Origin: Bacteroidaceae bacterium
Lineage (GTDB): Bacteria; Bacteroidota; Bacteroidia; Bacteroidales; Bacteroidaceae
Direction: 5' to 3'
Assembly: GCA_017427185.1 (NCBI GenBank)
Contig: JAFRTJ010000038.1
Coordinates: 1-64,000, forward strand
Length of the DNA stretch: 64,000 bases
The position numbers were made by a program, and so were the translations under genes. Of this stretch, positions 15,728 to 24,503 are shown piece after piece (positions within the stretch are counted from its first letter, which is position 1; every line of letters begins with the position of its first letter). The notes under the pieces are model-generated. The model did not search any database. It was not told the origin of the DNA and was given only the letters and a program-made list of their open reading frames with translations.

Positions 15728-15872
15728 AGTAGTTAAGTAGTCAGTAGTTAAGCCGATAGTTTTGTCTGGATGCCGATGACGATAACGATGACGATAACGA
15801 TGACGGTAAATGGTAAATGCAGTAATGGTTTGCTGTCCACAGGACGAGTGAAGCGTTATCTACTTAACTACT
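15728..15872. repeat. Intergenic repeats: GATGACGATAAC tandem and TACTTAACTAC inverted words
   Basis: AGTAGTTAAGTAG (15728-15740) is perfectly inverted at CTACTTAACTACT (15860-15872). Between them GATGACGATAAC is repeated in tandem (about 15775-15812). The TACTTAACTAC word also appears twice near 19335-19355. The inverted ends could form a large stem; the tandem part resembles the 18-bp array at the left window edge. Confidence 0.6.
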
Positions 15873-15911
15873 TAATTCCAAAAGAAAGAAAAACAAACGA
15901 AACATAAAATT

Positions 15912-18716
15912 ATGAGACATATTCCTCGTTCGATCCATTATTTGCAGTCTGTTCTGCTATTGCTTGTGATGACCCTGCCAACTTCTGCTCAGACGCTTTC
16001 TCTGGCTGGCGAATGGAAGTTTGCGCTTGACCCCAAAGGTGAGGGAAGAAATGCGCATTGGTATGAACACACACTTACGGAATCTATCCAGATGCCTGCT
16101 TCGTGCGAGGAGCGTGGCTTCGGGGTCCCATACGAAAAGCCTACTGTGGGTAGATTGACTCGTGTCCTGCGCTACGAGGGTCAAGCGTGGTATCAAAAAG
16201 AATTTACGTTGCCCTCCTCGTGGATGGGACAACGGGTGGAGCTTTTTCTGGAGCGATGCCACTGGGAAACGAATGTCTGGATTGACGGGCGATTCGTTGG
16301 TATGCAGAACAGTCTTTCCACTCCGCATGTATACAGTTTAGGTGTGCTTCAACCTGGCACCCATCATCTGACCATCTGCGTCGACAATACCTATAAGATT
16401 CCTATTGGTACGTGGGTTCATGCGATTACCGAAGATACTCAAGGCAACTGGAACGGTATGATTGGACGGTTGGAACTGAGAGCAACTTCTCCCGTGTGGA
16501 TTGAAAATGCTCAGGTTCATAAGGATTATCTTCTCGTGCAGGTGGGTAATGAGACGGCTCAGATGCAGGATGTTGATATTCAAGGGCAACTGTTCCATAT
16601 TCCAGTTGGAGGAACAGAAGTCCGTCTTCCATTTCAACCGAAAGGCGGCGTATGGGACGAGTTCAATCCTCGCTTGCAACATCTTTCTGTCAGACTTAAG
16701 AGTCCAAAGTACCATGATCGTTTTAATCTCACTTATGGAAATCGTATACTCGAGGTGCGCGACAAGCAGATTCTCGTCAATGGGAATGCCATTCTCTTGC
16801 GAGGTCCGGTTGATGAGTGTGTCTATCCCCTTACAGGTTATCCGCCAATGGACAAGGTTGCGTGGCTACGCATTCTGAGGATTTGCAAGAGTTACGGGTT
16901 CAACTATATGCGTTTCCATTCCTGGTGTCCACCTGAGGCTGCATTCCAAGCTGCCGATGAAGAAGGATTCTACCTGCAGGTTGAATTGCCTTTCTGGTCG
17001 ATGGATGCTCCTGCCTTTGGGAAAGATGCTGAGCGCGATGCCTATTTGGGGCGTGAATTGCGCAGCATATTGGATTGCTACGGAAACCATCCTTCCTTTG
17101 CACTAATGGCTATGGGCAACGAGTCGTCTGGTCCATTGGAATTTCTGGTGAAGGAAGGACGCCAGCGTGACAATCGGCATCTCTATCGTGCAGAGAACGG
17201 ACATACGAAGGACAATGGTGATTTCATCGAGACTGGAATGCGTGGCATAGCAGGACCTCAGACAGACTGGGACCGATGGTCGAACGGCGGGTGGATAGCT
17301 GGCGTGTCTGGTAATGGCGTAAGTCGGAATACAGGAGCAGAACTGCCTACATTGGGTCATGAGATTGGTCAGTGGGAAATGTATCCTGATTTCGACGAGA
17401 TAGGGAAATACACAGGTACTCTTCGTGCCCTCAACTTCGAAGGCTATAGGCACACGCTTGACTCTCACGGGATGCTCGACCAGGCCAATGATTTTGCAAG
17501 GGCAAGCGGACAATTCAGCGTGCTTCTTTACAAAGAGGATATTGAGGCCTGTATGCGTACCTGGCCTTTTGCTGGATTCCAAATTCTGGAAGCACGTGAC
17601 TATCCTGGACAAGGTACTGCCATAGTGGGATGGCTCGATGCTTTCTGGGATTCCAAAGGACTCATATCTCCCAGTCAGTTCCGTCAGTTTTGTGGCCCGT
17701 CAGTACTGCTGATGCAGATGCATCGTCGTGTTTTCTCGTCTGGCGAAAACTTCGATGGCTTTGCTGAGATTGCCAATTATGCGGGTCATGATTTGAAGAT
17801 TTTGCCCCAATGGAAACTGAAAGACGGCCAGGGGCGTACATTGGCTCAAGGAAAACTTGACAAAGCAACGGCCCCAAATGGATGCGTCACCAACTTAGGG
17901 CAACTGAGTATTCCTCTTCATGTGGAGAAAGCATCAAAGCTTACTCTTCAGTTGAAAGGTTGTGGGCTTCAGAATGAATGGGACATTTGGGTATATCCTG
18001 AGAAGGAAATTTCCCGGCCTGACAACGTCCGAATAACTTATGAGTATGACGAAGAGACGCGCCGTGCTCTGGCGGATGGCGAGCGTGTGCTGTTATTCTC
18101 TGATGTCAACAAGGGTATATTCCCCGTTAAGTCTGCTTTTTTCGGTGATGACAAGTACCGCTTGTTCCAAGTATCGCATCAACATAATGCTGTCGAGGGA
18201 AGCTTCATGCCTGCTTTTTGGAATATGCGGCTCTTCAATCAGACCGGTACGCTGGGAATACTCTGCCAGACGGAACATCCTGCATTAAGCGGTTTCCCCA
18301 CTGAGGAACACGGCAATTGGCAATGGGCTGATCTGCTGGGGCGTTTCTCTGCTGCACAGTCTTTCCGTACGGCAGGAGCACCTTCAGACTATTGCGACGG
18401 ATTAGAGAAAGCATGGGGCGACGTGCGAGGAAGATCCAAAGCTATCGTCCTGAACGATGCCCCTCATGGCTTCCGTCCCATTGTGCAGGCCATAGATAAT
18501 TTCGAGCGCAACTACCGGCTGGGGGTAATCTTCGAGACTCGGGTAGGGAAGGGGCGGCTACTGGTTTGTGCCATCGACCTCGATACCGACCTCAGCCATC
18601 GACCTGCTGCCCGTGCCTTGAAGCAATCGCTTTTCAGCTATGTATCCAGCTCGTCGTTCAATCCTCCTTACGAGCTCGATGCCCGGATGCTGGATACCGT
18701 GCTGACCTACGAATAA
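15912..18716 (+). CDS. Glycoside hydrolase family 2 protein
   Basis: A 934-residue secreted enzyme with signal peptide (MRHIPRSIHYLQSVLLLLVM to TSAQ). The N-terminal jelly-roll sugar-binding domain (about 28-190, WYQKEFTLPSSWMGQRVELF, CHWETNVWIDG) and the TIM barrel are typical of GH2. YMRFHSWCPPEAAFQAADE and MAMGNES (likely acid/base Glu) mark the active site; a second Glu lies in LGHEIGQWEMYP. GH2 covers galactosidases, glucuronidases, mannosidases and arabinosidases; the substrate cannot be told from sequence alone. It stands alone here, without SusC/SusD genes. Confidence 0.85.
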   Translation: MRHIPRSIHYLQSVLLLLVMTLPTSAQTLSLAGEWKFALDPKGEGRNAHWYEHTLTESIQMPASCEERGFGVPYEKPTVGRLTRVLRYEGQAWYQKEFTLPSSWMGQRVELFLERCHWETNVWIDGRFVGMQNSLSTPHVYSLGVLQPGTHHLTICVDNTYKIPIGTWVHAITEDTQGNWNGMIGRLELRATSPVWIENAQVHKDYLLVQVGNETAQMQDVDIQGQLFHIPVGGTEVRLPFQPKGGVWDEFNPRLQHLSVRLKSPKYHDRFNLTYGNRILEVRDKQILVNGNAILLRGPVDECVYPLTGYPPMDKVAWLRILRICKSYGFNYMRFHSWCPPEAAFQAADEEGFYLQVELPFWSMDAPAFGKDAERDAYLGRELRSILDCYGNHPSFALMAMGNESSGPLEFLVKEGRQRDNRHLYRAENGHTKDNGDFIETGMRGIAGPQTDWDRWSNGGWIAGVSGNGVSRNTGAELPTLGHEIGQWEMYPDFDEIGKYTGTLRALNFEGYRHTLDSHGMLDQANDFARASGQFSVLLYKEDIEACMRTWPFAGFQILEARDYPGQGTAIVGWLDAFWDSKGLISPSQFRQFCGPSVLLMQMHRRVFSSGENFDGFAEIANYAGHDLKILPQWKLKDGQGRTLAQGKLDKATAPNGCVTNLGQLSIPLHVEKASKLTLQLKGCGLQNEWDIWVYPEKEISRPDNVRITYEYDEETRRALADGERVLLFSDVNKGIFPVKSAFFGDDKYRLFQVSHQHNAVEGSFMPAFWNMRLFNQTGTLGILCQTEHPALSGFPTEEHGNWQWADLLGRFSAAQSFRTAGAPSDYCDGLEKAWGDVRGRSKAIVLNDAPHGFRPIVQAIDNFERNYRLGVIFETRVGKGRLLVCAIDLDTDLSHRPAARALKQSLFSYVSSSSFNPPYELDARMLDTVLTYE

Positions 18717-18730
18717 AGATTGCCAGAGGT

Positions 18731-19243
18731 TTATTTCGTGCCGCCGCCAAGAGCGATATAGAGGGCAATGATGGCTTGTGAACCTCTATACATGTTCATC
18801 GCCTCGCTGAGCTGAGAATTCAGAAGCGTTTCTTGGGCGGTGAGCACTTCGAGATAGTTCGCCTTACCGTTGTCCATGAGTTCGTGAGTACCCGTGTAAG
18901 CATCGCTGAGCACCTGCACCTGACGATGGTAGTAGGCATGCTTCTCGCGTGCGGCCTGGCAGTCAGCCATAGCCTCGTTCACTTGGTTGCCAGCATCGAT
19001 TACGGTCTGCACATACTTCTTCAGTAAATCCTCCTCTGTCAACTGGGAGATTTTGTAATTGGCCTTTATTCTGCCACGAGCGAAGATGGGTTGCGTCAGC
19101 TGGCCCACAAAGTTTAGCAACAACTTGCCAGGGTTGACAATCGCACTTCCTGCCGAGTTTGTCCATCCGGCAACACCATTGAGGGTAATGCTAGGGAAGA
19201 AGGCTGCGCGGGCTGCCTTCGTGTTGTAGAAGGCTTCCTCCAT
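18731..19243 (-). pseudogene. TolC-family outer-membrane efflux protein, 5'-truncated
   Basis: The 170 residues match only the C-terminal third of a NodT/TolC-type outer-membrane factor of an RND efflux pump: FYNTKAARAAFFPSITLNG, then GWTNSAGSAIVNPGK and the helical QAAREKHAYYHRQVQVL region ending YIALGGGTK. Intact family members have about 450 residues and a lipoprotein signal peptide. Upstream sequence (19244-19482) shows no continuation, and no inner-membrane or adaptor pump genes are adjacent, so this is a relic. Confidence 0.8.
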
Positions 19244-19482
19244 AGCGTGATTGGGTTAAACAAGTATCGTTATCCATATCCAACATTCTTTACCTTTTTA
19301 GAGGGAGTTTTCCAATTGGTAAGATATTCGTCTCAACTACTTAACTACAGACTACTTAACAACTTCAAATACATAAGTTCATAAAGGATTCAGTTTGAAA
19401 AGTTAAACCACTTTTTCAAAACTCTTTGGTCCTCAGATGAAATAATATCCATCATTGAGGAAATGTTATTCTCCAGAAGAAA

Positions 19483-20910
19483 TCAATTATTCTCTTCTTC
19501 CAGTGTAAAGAAACTGCTGCCGTCGAAGCAATGGGTACAAATCTGGCACTTTGGAAGACCAATTGCACTGACCAGGGTTTCCAGTTTACTGAACTTCAGG
19601 GAGTCGAGATTCAGGCGGCGTGCAATCTCATCCACCATACGGGTGTACTCTGGACTATCGGTGACGGTATAGGCAGAGATATTCTGAGGATTCTCTCCCT
19701 CGAAATCCTGGATGATGCGTCGTGTGACAAGCTCCAACTCAGATTTGCTGGCAGAAAAGTTGATGAAAGGACAGCCATAGACCAGAGGTGGGCAGGCTAT
19801 ACGCATGTGAACTTCCTTGGCACCCAAATCGTGAAGGGCTTTTGTGTTATCGCGCAGTTGCGTACCACGAACGATACTGTCGTCGCAGAAAAGGACTCGT
19901 TTGTCGAGTAAGATGTCTTTGTTGGCAATCAATTTCATTTTGGCAACCAGTCGTCGCATGTCTTGATTGAAAGGCATGAAACTGCGTGGCCATGTTGGCG
20001 TGTATTTACTGATGGCTCGCATGTAGGGAACCCCATGTCCTTCTGCATATCCTACTGCCATACCTATTCCGCTGTCAGGAATTCCGCAAGCGCAATCCAC
20101 TTCGGTTTTGTCTTCACGTCCCATCACTCGGCCGCATTCGTTACGAACCACTTCTACATTCTTGCCTTCGTAATTGCTGGTGGGAAATCCGTAGTAGACC
20201 CAAAGGAAACTGCAAACTTGCATTCTTTTGTTTGGTTTGCGCAGTTGTTCCATCGAGTCAGAGGTGATGCGGATGATTTCTCCAGGTCCCACAAAATGGC
20301 ATGTCTCATACTCCAGATTGGGGAAGGCTGTACTCTCGCTTGTCACAGCCATTGCTCCTTGCTTGCGCCCTACGACAATGGGAGTGCGTCCCCAACTATC
20401 ACGAGCAGCAATAATGCCATCTTCGGTTAACAGGAGCATGGAGCATGAACCTTTGATATTGTGATAGACATTCTCGATGCCTGAGACAAAATCCTTACCT
20501 TTTATAATAAGAAGAGCAACAAGCTCTGTGGGATTGATGCGTCCGCTGGAAAATTCGCTTAGGTGCATGTTTTCACTCAGCAGTTGCTGTGCCAGTTCCT
20601 CCATGTTGTTGATCTTGGCGACCGTTACCAAGGCGAAACGCCCCAAGTGGCTATTCATTAGCATAGGTTGGGCATCGGTATCGCTGATGACTCCAATTCC
20701 GCTATTGCCCTGAAATTTTTCTATCTCAGATTCAAAGCGAGTTCTGAAGTATGTACTTTCCAGATTATGGATGCTGCGGAAGAAACCATTCTCTGAAGAA
20801 TAGGTTGCCATACCGCCACGACGAGTTCCAAGATGTGATTGATAGTCTGTTCCGTAAAAGAGATCAGCAGCACAAGGTTGCTGGGAAACTGTTCCAAAGA
20901 AACCTCCCAT
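19483..20910 (-). CDS. PurF-like amidophosphoribosyltransferase with degenerate glutaminase site
   Basis: A 475-residue relative of PurF. The PRPP-binding part is good (VLFCDDSIVRGTQLRDNT, VDCACGIPDSG). The N-terminal glutaminase domain is not: normal enzymes start Met-Cys-Gly with Cys as nucleophile, here MGGFFG; the usual RYST and HNGN motifs are replaced (GVISDTDAQP, VTVAKINN). Similar second copies occur in other Bacteroidales, so it is probably a conserved paralogue and not decay. It may use free ammonia or have a regulatory role. A minus-strand -7 element lies just upstream. Confidence 0.85.
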   Translation of the reverse strand: MGGFFGTVSQQPCAADLFYGTDYQSHLGTRRGGMATYSSENGFFRSIHNLESTYFRTRFESEIEKFQGNSGIGVISDTDAQPMLMNSHLGRFALVTVAKINNMEELAQQLLSENMHLSEFSSGRINPTELVALLIIKGKDFVSGIENVYHNIKGSCSMLLLTEDGIIAARDSWGRTPIVVGRKQGAMAVTSESTAFPNLEYETCHFVGPGEIIRITSDSMEQLRKPNKRMQVCSFLWVYYGFPTSNYEGKNVEVVRNECGRVMGREDKTEVDCACGIPDSGIGMAVGYAEGHGVPYMRAISKYTPTWPRSFMPFNQDMRRLVAKMKLIANKDILLDKRVLFCDDSIVRGTQLRDNTKALHDLGAKEVHMRIACPPLVYGCPFINFSASKSELELVTRRIIQDFEGENPQNISAYTVTDSPEYTRMVDEIARRLNLDSLKFSKLETLVSAIGLPKCQICTHCFDGSSFFTLEEENN

Positions 20911-20948
20911 GAGAGTGACGTTTTTGTTTAATGCCTAAAATAATGGTG

Positions 20949-20956
20949 CAAAGGTA
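20949..20956 (-). promoter_or_regulatory. -7 element for the PurF-like gene
   Basis: CAAAGGTA reads TACCTTTG on the minus strand, a strong TAnnTTTG match 38 bp before the ATG at 20910. Confidence 0.6.
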
Positions 20957-21009
20957 CTACAATTAATTTATAAATCATAGAGACAGATGCAGTTTTTCTT
21001 TAGATTTTT

Positions 21010-21969
21010 TTACCTGAAAGGTTGTTTTTCCCTCTCTTTTCTATACAACTGCCAAGAATTGTACACATTGTGCCAGATGCTGTAGAATCCGCCTGCCAGA
21101 CTTGTGATGGGTGTCAGGAAAGTATATCCCATCCAAATAGCAAAAACTGTATTCTTCTGACCAGTGGCTTGTGCAGCACTGACTTTATCGTTGTATTTGC
21201 TGCCCACCCAACGTCCCACAGAAAACTGCAAGACACAGGATGCCAGAGAAATAAGCGCTATGCAAACCTCATAGAGTAGGGGACAGTTGCTGTGGACAAT
21301 GGTTTTGGTGGTGACAGCAATGGCGAGTGAAAGAGAAACGGCCCAAAGATAAAAGGGCGCATCCTTCATCCGTGTAAGCAACTCTATGGTGTGGGGAGAG
21401 ATCCATCTCAACAGCATAGCAAGAAGGAAGGGACAGAACAGCAGTGGGAAGACCTTGCATATTATAAGCAGGAAACTTCGCCCAAAAGTAAAATCAGGAT
21501 TGGGATGGATTAAAGGAATGATAGCAGGTACCAGGATGGCAACAGCAAGATTTATTAGGATAGTATAGGTGGTAAGGGTGCCTGCATCGCCATCAAGTTT
21601 GCTGGTTACTACAGCTGCGGCAGTAGCCGTGGGGCATATCAGGCACAACATTCCACTCTCGACAACGGTTCGCCAATGGTTATCGGGCATCTGAATAAGA
21701 ACACTGCTCAACATACCAAAAAGTCCACACTGAAGAAGAAGTATCCATCCATGCCAAGGTTTGATCCGCAAATCTTGTGGTCTTACTTTGCAAAATGTCA
21801 GGAAGAGCATACAGAAGAGAAGCAAAGGTTGCACAACAGATACCATCTGATTCAACATGGGTTTCCATGGGATTACATAAGGAATATGGGCAAGTGTCAG
21901 ATAACTGACTGCCCCTATAATCATGCTGACTGGTAGTGTCCAGTCCTTTAGAAACTTCTTTAACTTCAT
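21010..21969 (-). CDS. BASS-like (bile acid:Na+ symporter family) membrane transporter
   Basis: About 319 residues from the ATG at 21969, which has GGAGA just upstream; a longer frame to 22128 crosses a promoter element (22078-22085) and encodes no sensible extension. The protein has around nine or ten hydrophobic segments, with CPTATAAAVVTSKLDGDAG in the region that in BASS-family transporters carries conserved polar residues. Substrate unknown; relatives carry organic anions. It ends 100 bp upstream of the PurF-like gene on the same strand. Confidence 0.65.
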   Translation of the reverse strand: MKLKKFLKDWTLPVSMIIGAVSYLTLAHIPYVIPWKPMLNQMVSVVQPLLLFCMLFLTFCKVRPQDLRIKPWHGWILLLQCGLFGMLSSVLIQMPDNHWRTVVESGMLCLICPTATAAAVVTSKLDGDAGTLTTYTILINLAVAILVPAIIPLIHPNPDFTFGRSFLLIICKVFPLLFCPFLLAMLLRWISPHTIELLTRMKDAPFYLWAVSLSLAIAVTTKTIVHSNCPLLYEVCIALISLASCVLQFSVGRWVGSKYNDKVSAAQATGQKNTVFAIWMGYTFLTPITSLAGGFYSIWHNVYNSWQLYRKEREKQPFR

Positions 21970-22077
21970 TCTCCTGTCACAATCCTTGACTTGTAAACGA
22001 TCCTGTTTGCAGTTGTATTCCATTACAAAGATGATGGGATGAATGCAGAATCGACATATAGCTGTTGCAAAAATACA

Positions 22078-22085
22078 GAAATTTT
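22078..22085 (-). promoter_or_regulatory. -7 element for the BASS-like transporter
   Basis: CAAAAATA reads TATTTTTG on the minus strand. It implies a start near 22070 and a leader of about 100 nt, which rules against the longest reading frame as the true protein. Confidence 0.5.
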
Positions 22086-22202
22086 GGAATCGCAGGATAA
22101 TTCCATCTGGAAAATTTTCACACCTCATTTTTTTTCTATACTTTTGTGTCGTTTTTAGGAAGTATGTGAGAAATATATACTTTTATTTATAGGATTTTTT
22201 AA

Positions 22203-22754
22203 ATGAATTTATACATACGTTTTTTTGAGAACGAGGTTCTCGTGACCAGGATAGAGGATGCCTTCGATTTCCTCAGCAGTATACCAGAAGTGGGATTTGA
22301 TGAATATTTGCAGAATGACTTGCAGAAATACTTCGAGAGTGATGCCACTTATCCTAAGCGTTATAAGGTGCGTAATCGTGCATATTTTATTGTCATTAAA
22401 ACCAATGCATCCACTTTGGAAGAATTCAAGGCTGCCGGTTTGGCTGCTCAAGAAGCTGGAGCACGACGCAGCGATGAGCGTGCCCGTTTGCAGGATGCTC
22501 TCAATGCACGCGCTGTAGGATGGTATGATGTACAGCTCTTTTTCAAACGTGTACTGCCTGTCCCAGAAACACAGAAATTCATTTATGTGGATACAAGTTT
22601 CGGTTGTCGCGTTAAGGCTGTCAGCAAACAAGACTGCTACAATCGAGTGATTGATCATTTGAGGACTCGTGGTGACGTAGACAGTCGCAGTCAGTTCCCA
22701 AGTATCAAAGGAAAGAACTTTTCATGTGAATTCCTGGGTATGAATCCTGAATGA
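22203..22754 (+). CDS. Conserved hypothetical protein
   Basis: A 183-residue soluble protein (MNLYIRFFENEVLVTRIEDA) that I do not recognise by function. An Ala/Glu/Arg-rich helix (about 80-100) and a beta-rich C-terminus are visible. The stop overlaps the start of the GH25 gene (ATGA at 22751-22754), so the two are translationally coupled; this does not by itself reveal its role. Confidence 0.7.
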   Translation: MNLYIRFFENEVLVTRIEDAFDFLSSIPEVGFDEYLQNDLQKYFESDATYPKRYKVRNRAYFIVIKTNASTLEEFKAAGLAAQEAGARRSDERARLQDALNARAVGWYDVQLFFKRVLPVPETQKFIYVDTSFGCRVKAVSKQDCYNRVIDHLRTRGDVDSRSQFPSIKGKNFSCEFLGMNPE

Positions 22755-23551
22755 GACGTTTCTCTATACTTCTCTTTCTGATTCTTGCGCTTCTTCCCGT
22801 TCATCCTTGTCATGCTGACAAGAAGGACAAAAAGGAAGCAGTTCAAGTATATGTCCTGCCAGAACCGGATCCTCTGAAAGCACCCAGTGTTCCTCACATA
22901 TCCGCTGCCCCCATACCACCTGTGCAGCCACACGTCATCCACCATGTGTCCACTTCATCGATTTATGGAATCGATGTTTCTCATTATCAGGGACTCATCA
23001 ACTGGCAGATGGTCAAGACTGATAAGAATGCCAGTTACGTCTATATCAAAGCAACCGAAGGGGCAGGTTATGTAGATCAATATTATTTGCGCAACTTGCG
23101 TGGTGCTAAGGAGGCTGGTATTCCAGTAGGTGTATATCACTTCTTCACTCCTTCCGCCAGTGCGATGACACAGTTGAAAAATTTCTCGGATAACGTGGAC
23201 CTTCGTCACCATGATCTGGCCCCTATTATTGACGTAGAGAAGCGTGGCAAAGGTTCTTTGCAGCAATTCGTTGGTCGTCTGGCAATGTTTTTGGAACAAA
23301 TCGAGAAGGCGTATGGAGTACAGCCAATCATCTATACGGGACAAAACTTCTATAACGAATACTTGGCAGGTTCATTCCTCAAATATCGCTTCATGATAGC
23401 AAAATATCAAGAAGAACCTCCCATGCTGGTAGATAATGCAAAGGTAGTCATGTGGCAGTTTACCAGTGAGGGACATGTGAATGGTATCCGCAACAATGTG
23501 GATCGCAGTGTATTCCTTGACAATTATTCGTTGAGTGATATAAAGAAATAA
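22751..23551 (+). CDS. GH25 lysozyme (secreted N-acetylmuramidase)
   Basis: A 266-residue exported protein: signal peptide (MRRFSILLFLILALLPVHPCHA), a Pro/Val-rich linker (about 30-70), then a GH25 domain. GIDVSHYQGLINW, YIKATEGAGYVD, VGVYHFF and the catalytic DVE (IIDVEKRG) are all present, as is the MWQFTSEG motif near the end. GH25 enzymes cut the peptidoglycan MurNAc-GlcNAc bond. Length and layout fit cell-wall remodelling lysozymes of Bacteroidales. It may equally be targeted at competitors. Confidence 0.9.
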   Translation: MRRFSILLFLILALLPVHPCHADKKDKKEAVQVYVLPEPDPLKAPSVPHISAAPIPPVQPHVIHHVSTSSIYGIDVSHYQGLINWQMVKTDKNASYVYIKATEGAGYVDQYYLRNLRGAKEAGIPVGVYHFFTPSASAMTQLKNFSDNVDLRHHDLAPIIDVEKRGKGSLQQFVGRLAMFLEQIEKAYGVQPIIYTGQNFYNEYLAGSFLKYRFMIAKYQEEPPMLVDNAKVVMWQFTSEGHVNGIRNNVDRSVFLDNYSLSDIKK

Positions 23552-23715
23552 AGAGCAATCTTATTTTTTTTGCATCACATCATTTCGAACAGATAAATTG
23601 TCATTCTTGATTCGAATACTGCATTTTTAAGACTTTCTCTGGCTTTTATTGGAATCTTTTTCTTATAGTATCGAAAAAAAATCTTATTAACTATCTCATA
23701 ATCACAAAAAAGTTG

Positions 23716-23723
23716 TAAATTTG
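23716..23723 (+). promoter_or_regulatory. -7 element of rpsP
   Basis: TAAATTTG fits TAnnTTTG and lies 58 nt before the rpsP ATG, leaving a leader of about 50 nt. Confidence 0.55.
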
Positions 23724-23781
23724 CCGCGCCATTACGAGTTAATGGCATATTTCAAACCTATAAATAAAGTTTAATTAAATT

Positions 23782-24342
23782 ATGGCAACAAAAATTAGAT
23801 TACAGCGTCACGGTCGTAAAGGCTATGCTTTCTACAGCATCGTAATCGCTGATGTAAGAGCTCCACGCGATGGTAAGTTTACAGAAAAGATTGGTACTTA
23901 CAATCCAAACACCAATCCTGCCACTGTAGATTTGAAATTCGATCGTGCTCTTTATTGGGTAGAGACTGGTGCTCAACCAACAGACACGGTTCGTAACATT
24001 CTGTCTAGAGAGGGTGTTTATCTGATGAAGCACCTTCGTACTGGTGTGAAGAAAGGCGCTTTTGATGAAGCTGCAGCAGAGGCTAAGTTCGCTGCATGGA
24101 AGGCTGACAAGAAAAAGGGTCTGGATGCATTAGAGGCTAAGAAAGCTGCTGACGAGAAGGCTGCTGCTGCAGCTCGCTTGAATGCAGAGAAGAAAGCCAA
24201 CGAAGAGATTGCAAAGAAAGTAGCTGAAAAGTTAGCTGCTGAAGCTGCTGCTAAGGCAGAGGCTGAAGCACAAGCTGCTCAGGCTGATGCAAGTGCAGAG
24301 GCTGCTGCGGGTGAATCAACTGAAACTCCTGCAGAGGCTTAA
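23782..24342 (+). CDS. rpsP: 30S ribosomal protein S16
   Basis: The first 80 or so residues are canonical bS16 ([37 protein letters not shown]). The remaining 100 residues form an Ala/Lys/Glu-rich helical extension, typical of Bacteroidota S16 and absent from the 82-residue E. coli protein. Single-gene transcript with its own promoter and terminator. Confidence 0.97.
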   Translation: MATKIRLQRHGRKGYAFYSIVIADVRAPRDGKFTEKIGTYNPNTNPATVDLKFDRALYWVETGAQPTDTVRNILSREGVYLMKHLRTGVKKGAFDEAAAEAKFAAWKADKKKGLDALEAKKAADEKAAAAARLNAEKKANEEIAKKVAEKLAAEAAAKAEAEAQAAQADASAEAAAGESTETPAEA

Positions 24343-24390
24343 TCAATCACAAACCATATTTCAATTAGACTTTTTCCAAACAAAACAGTT

Positions 24391-24427
24391 GAAGGGTGCT
24401 ACTGTGAAGTAGTGCCCTTCATATTTT
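24391..24427 (+). terminator. Rho-independent terminator of rpsP
   Basis: GAAGGGTGCTAC (24391-24402) pairs with GTAGTGCCCTTC (24409-24420) through ten Watson-Crick and two G-U pairs around a 6-nt loop, followed by ATATTTTC. It begins 48 bp after the rpsP stop. Confidence 0.8.
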
Positions 24428-24503
24428 CAGATCAAACTACCCTTGAAAGTATATTGGTTTCTTCCAAGGGTTGTTGTTATTGAACGTTAGCTTTCTTAGA
24501 CTG

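Noticed and set aside
21970..22128. N-terminal extension of the BASS-like transporter
   Set aside because: A minus-strand -7 element at 22078-22085 lies inside it, and the ATG at 21969 has a ribosome-binding-like GGAGA.
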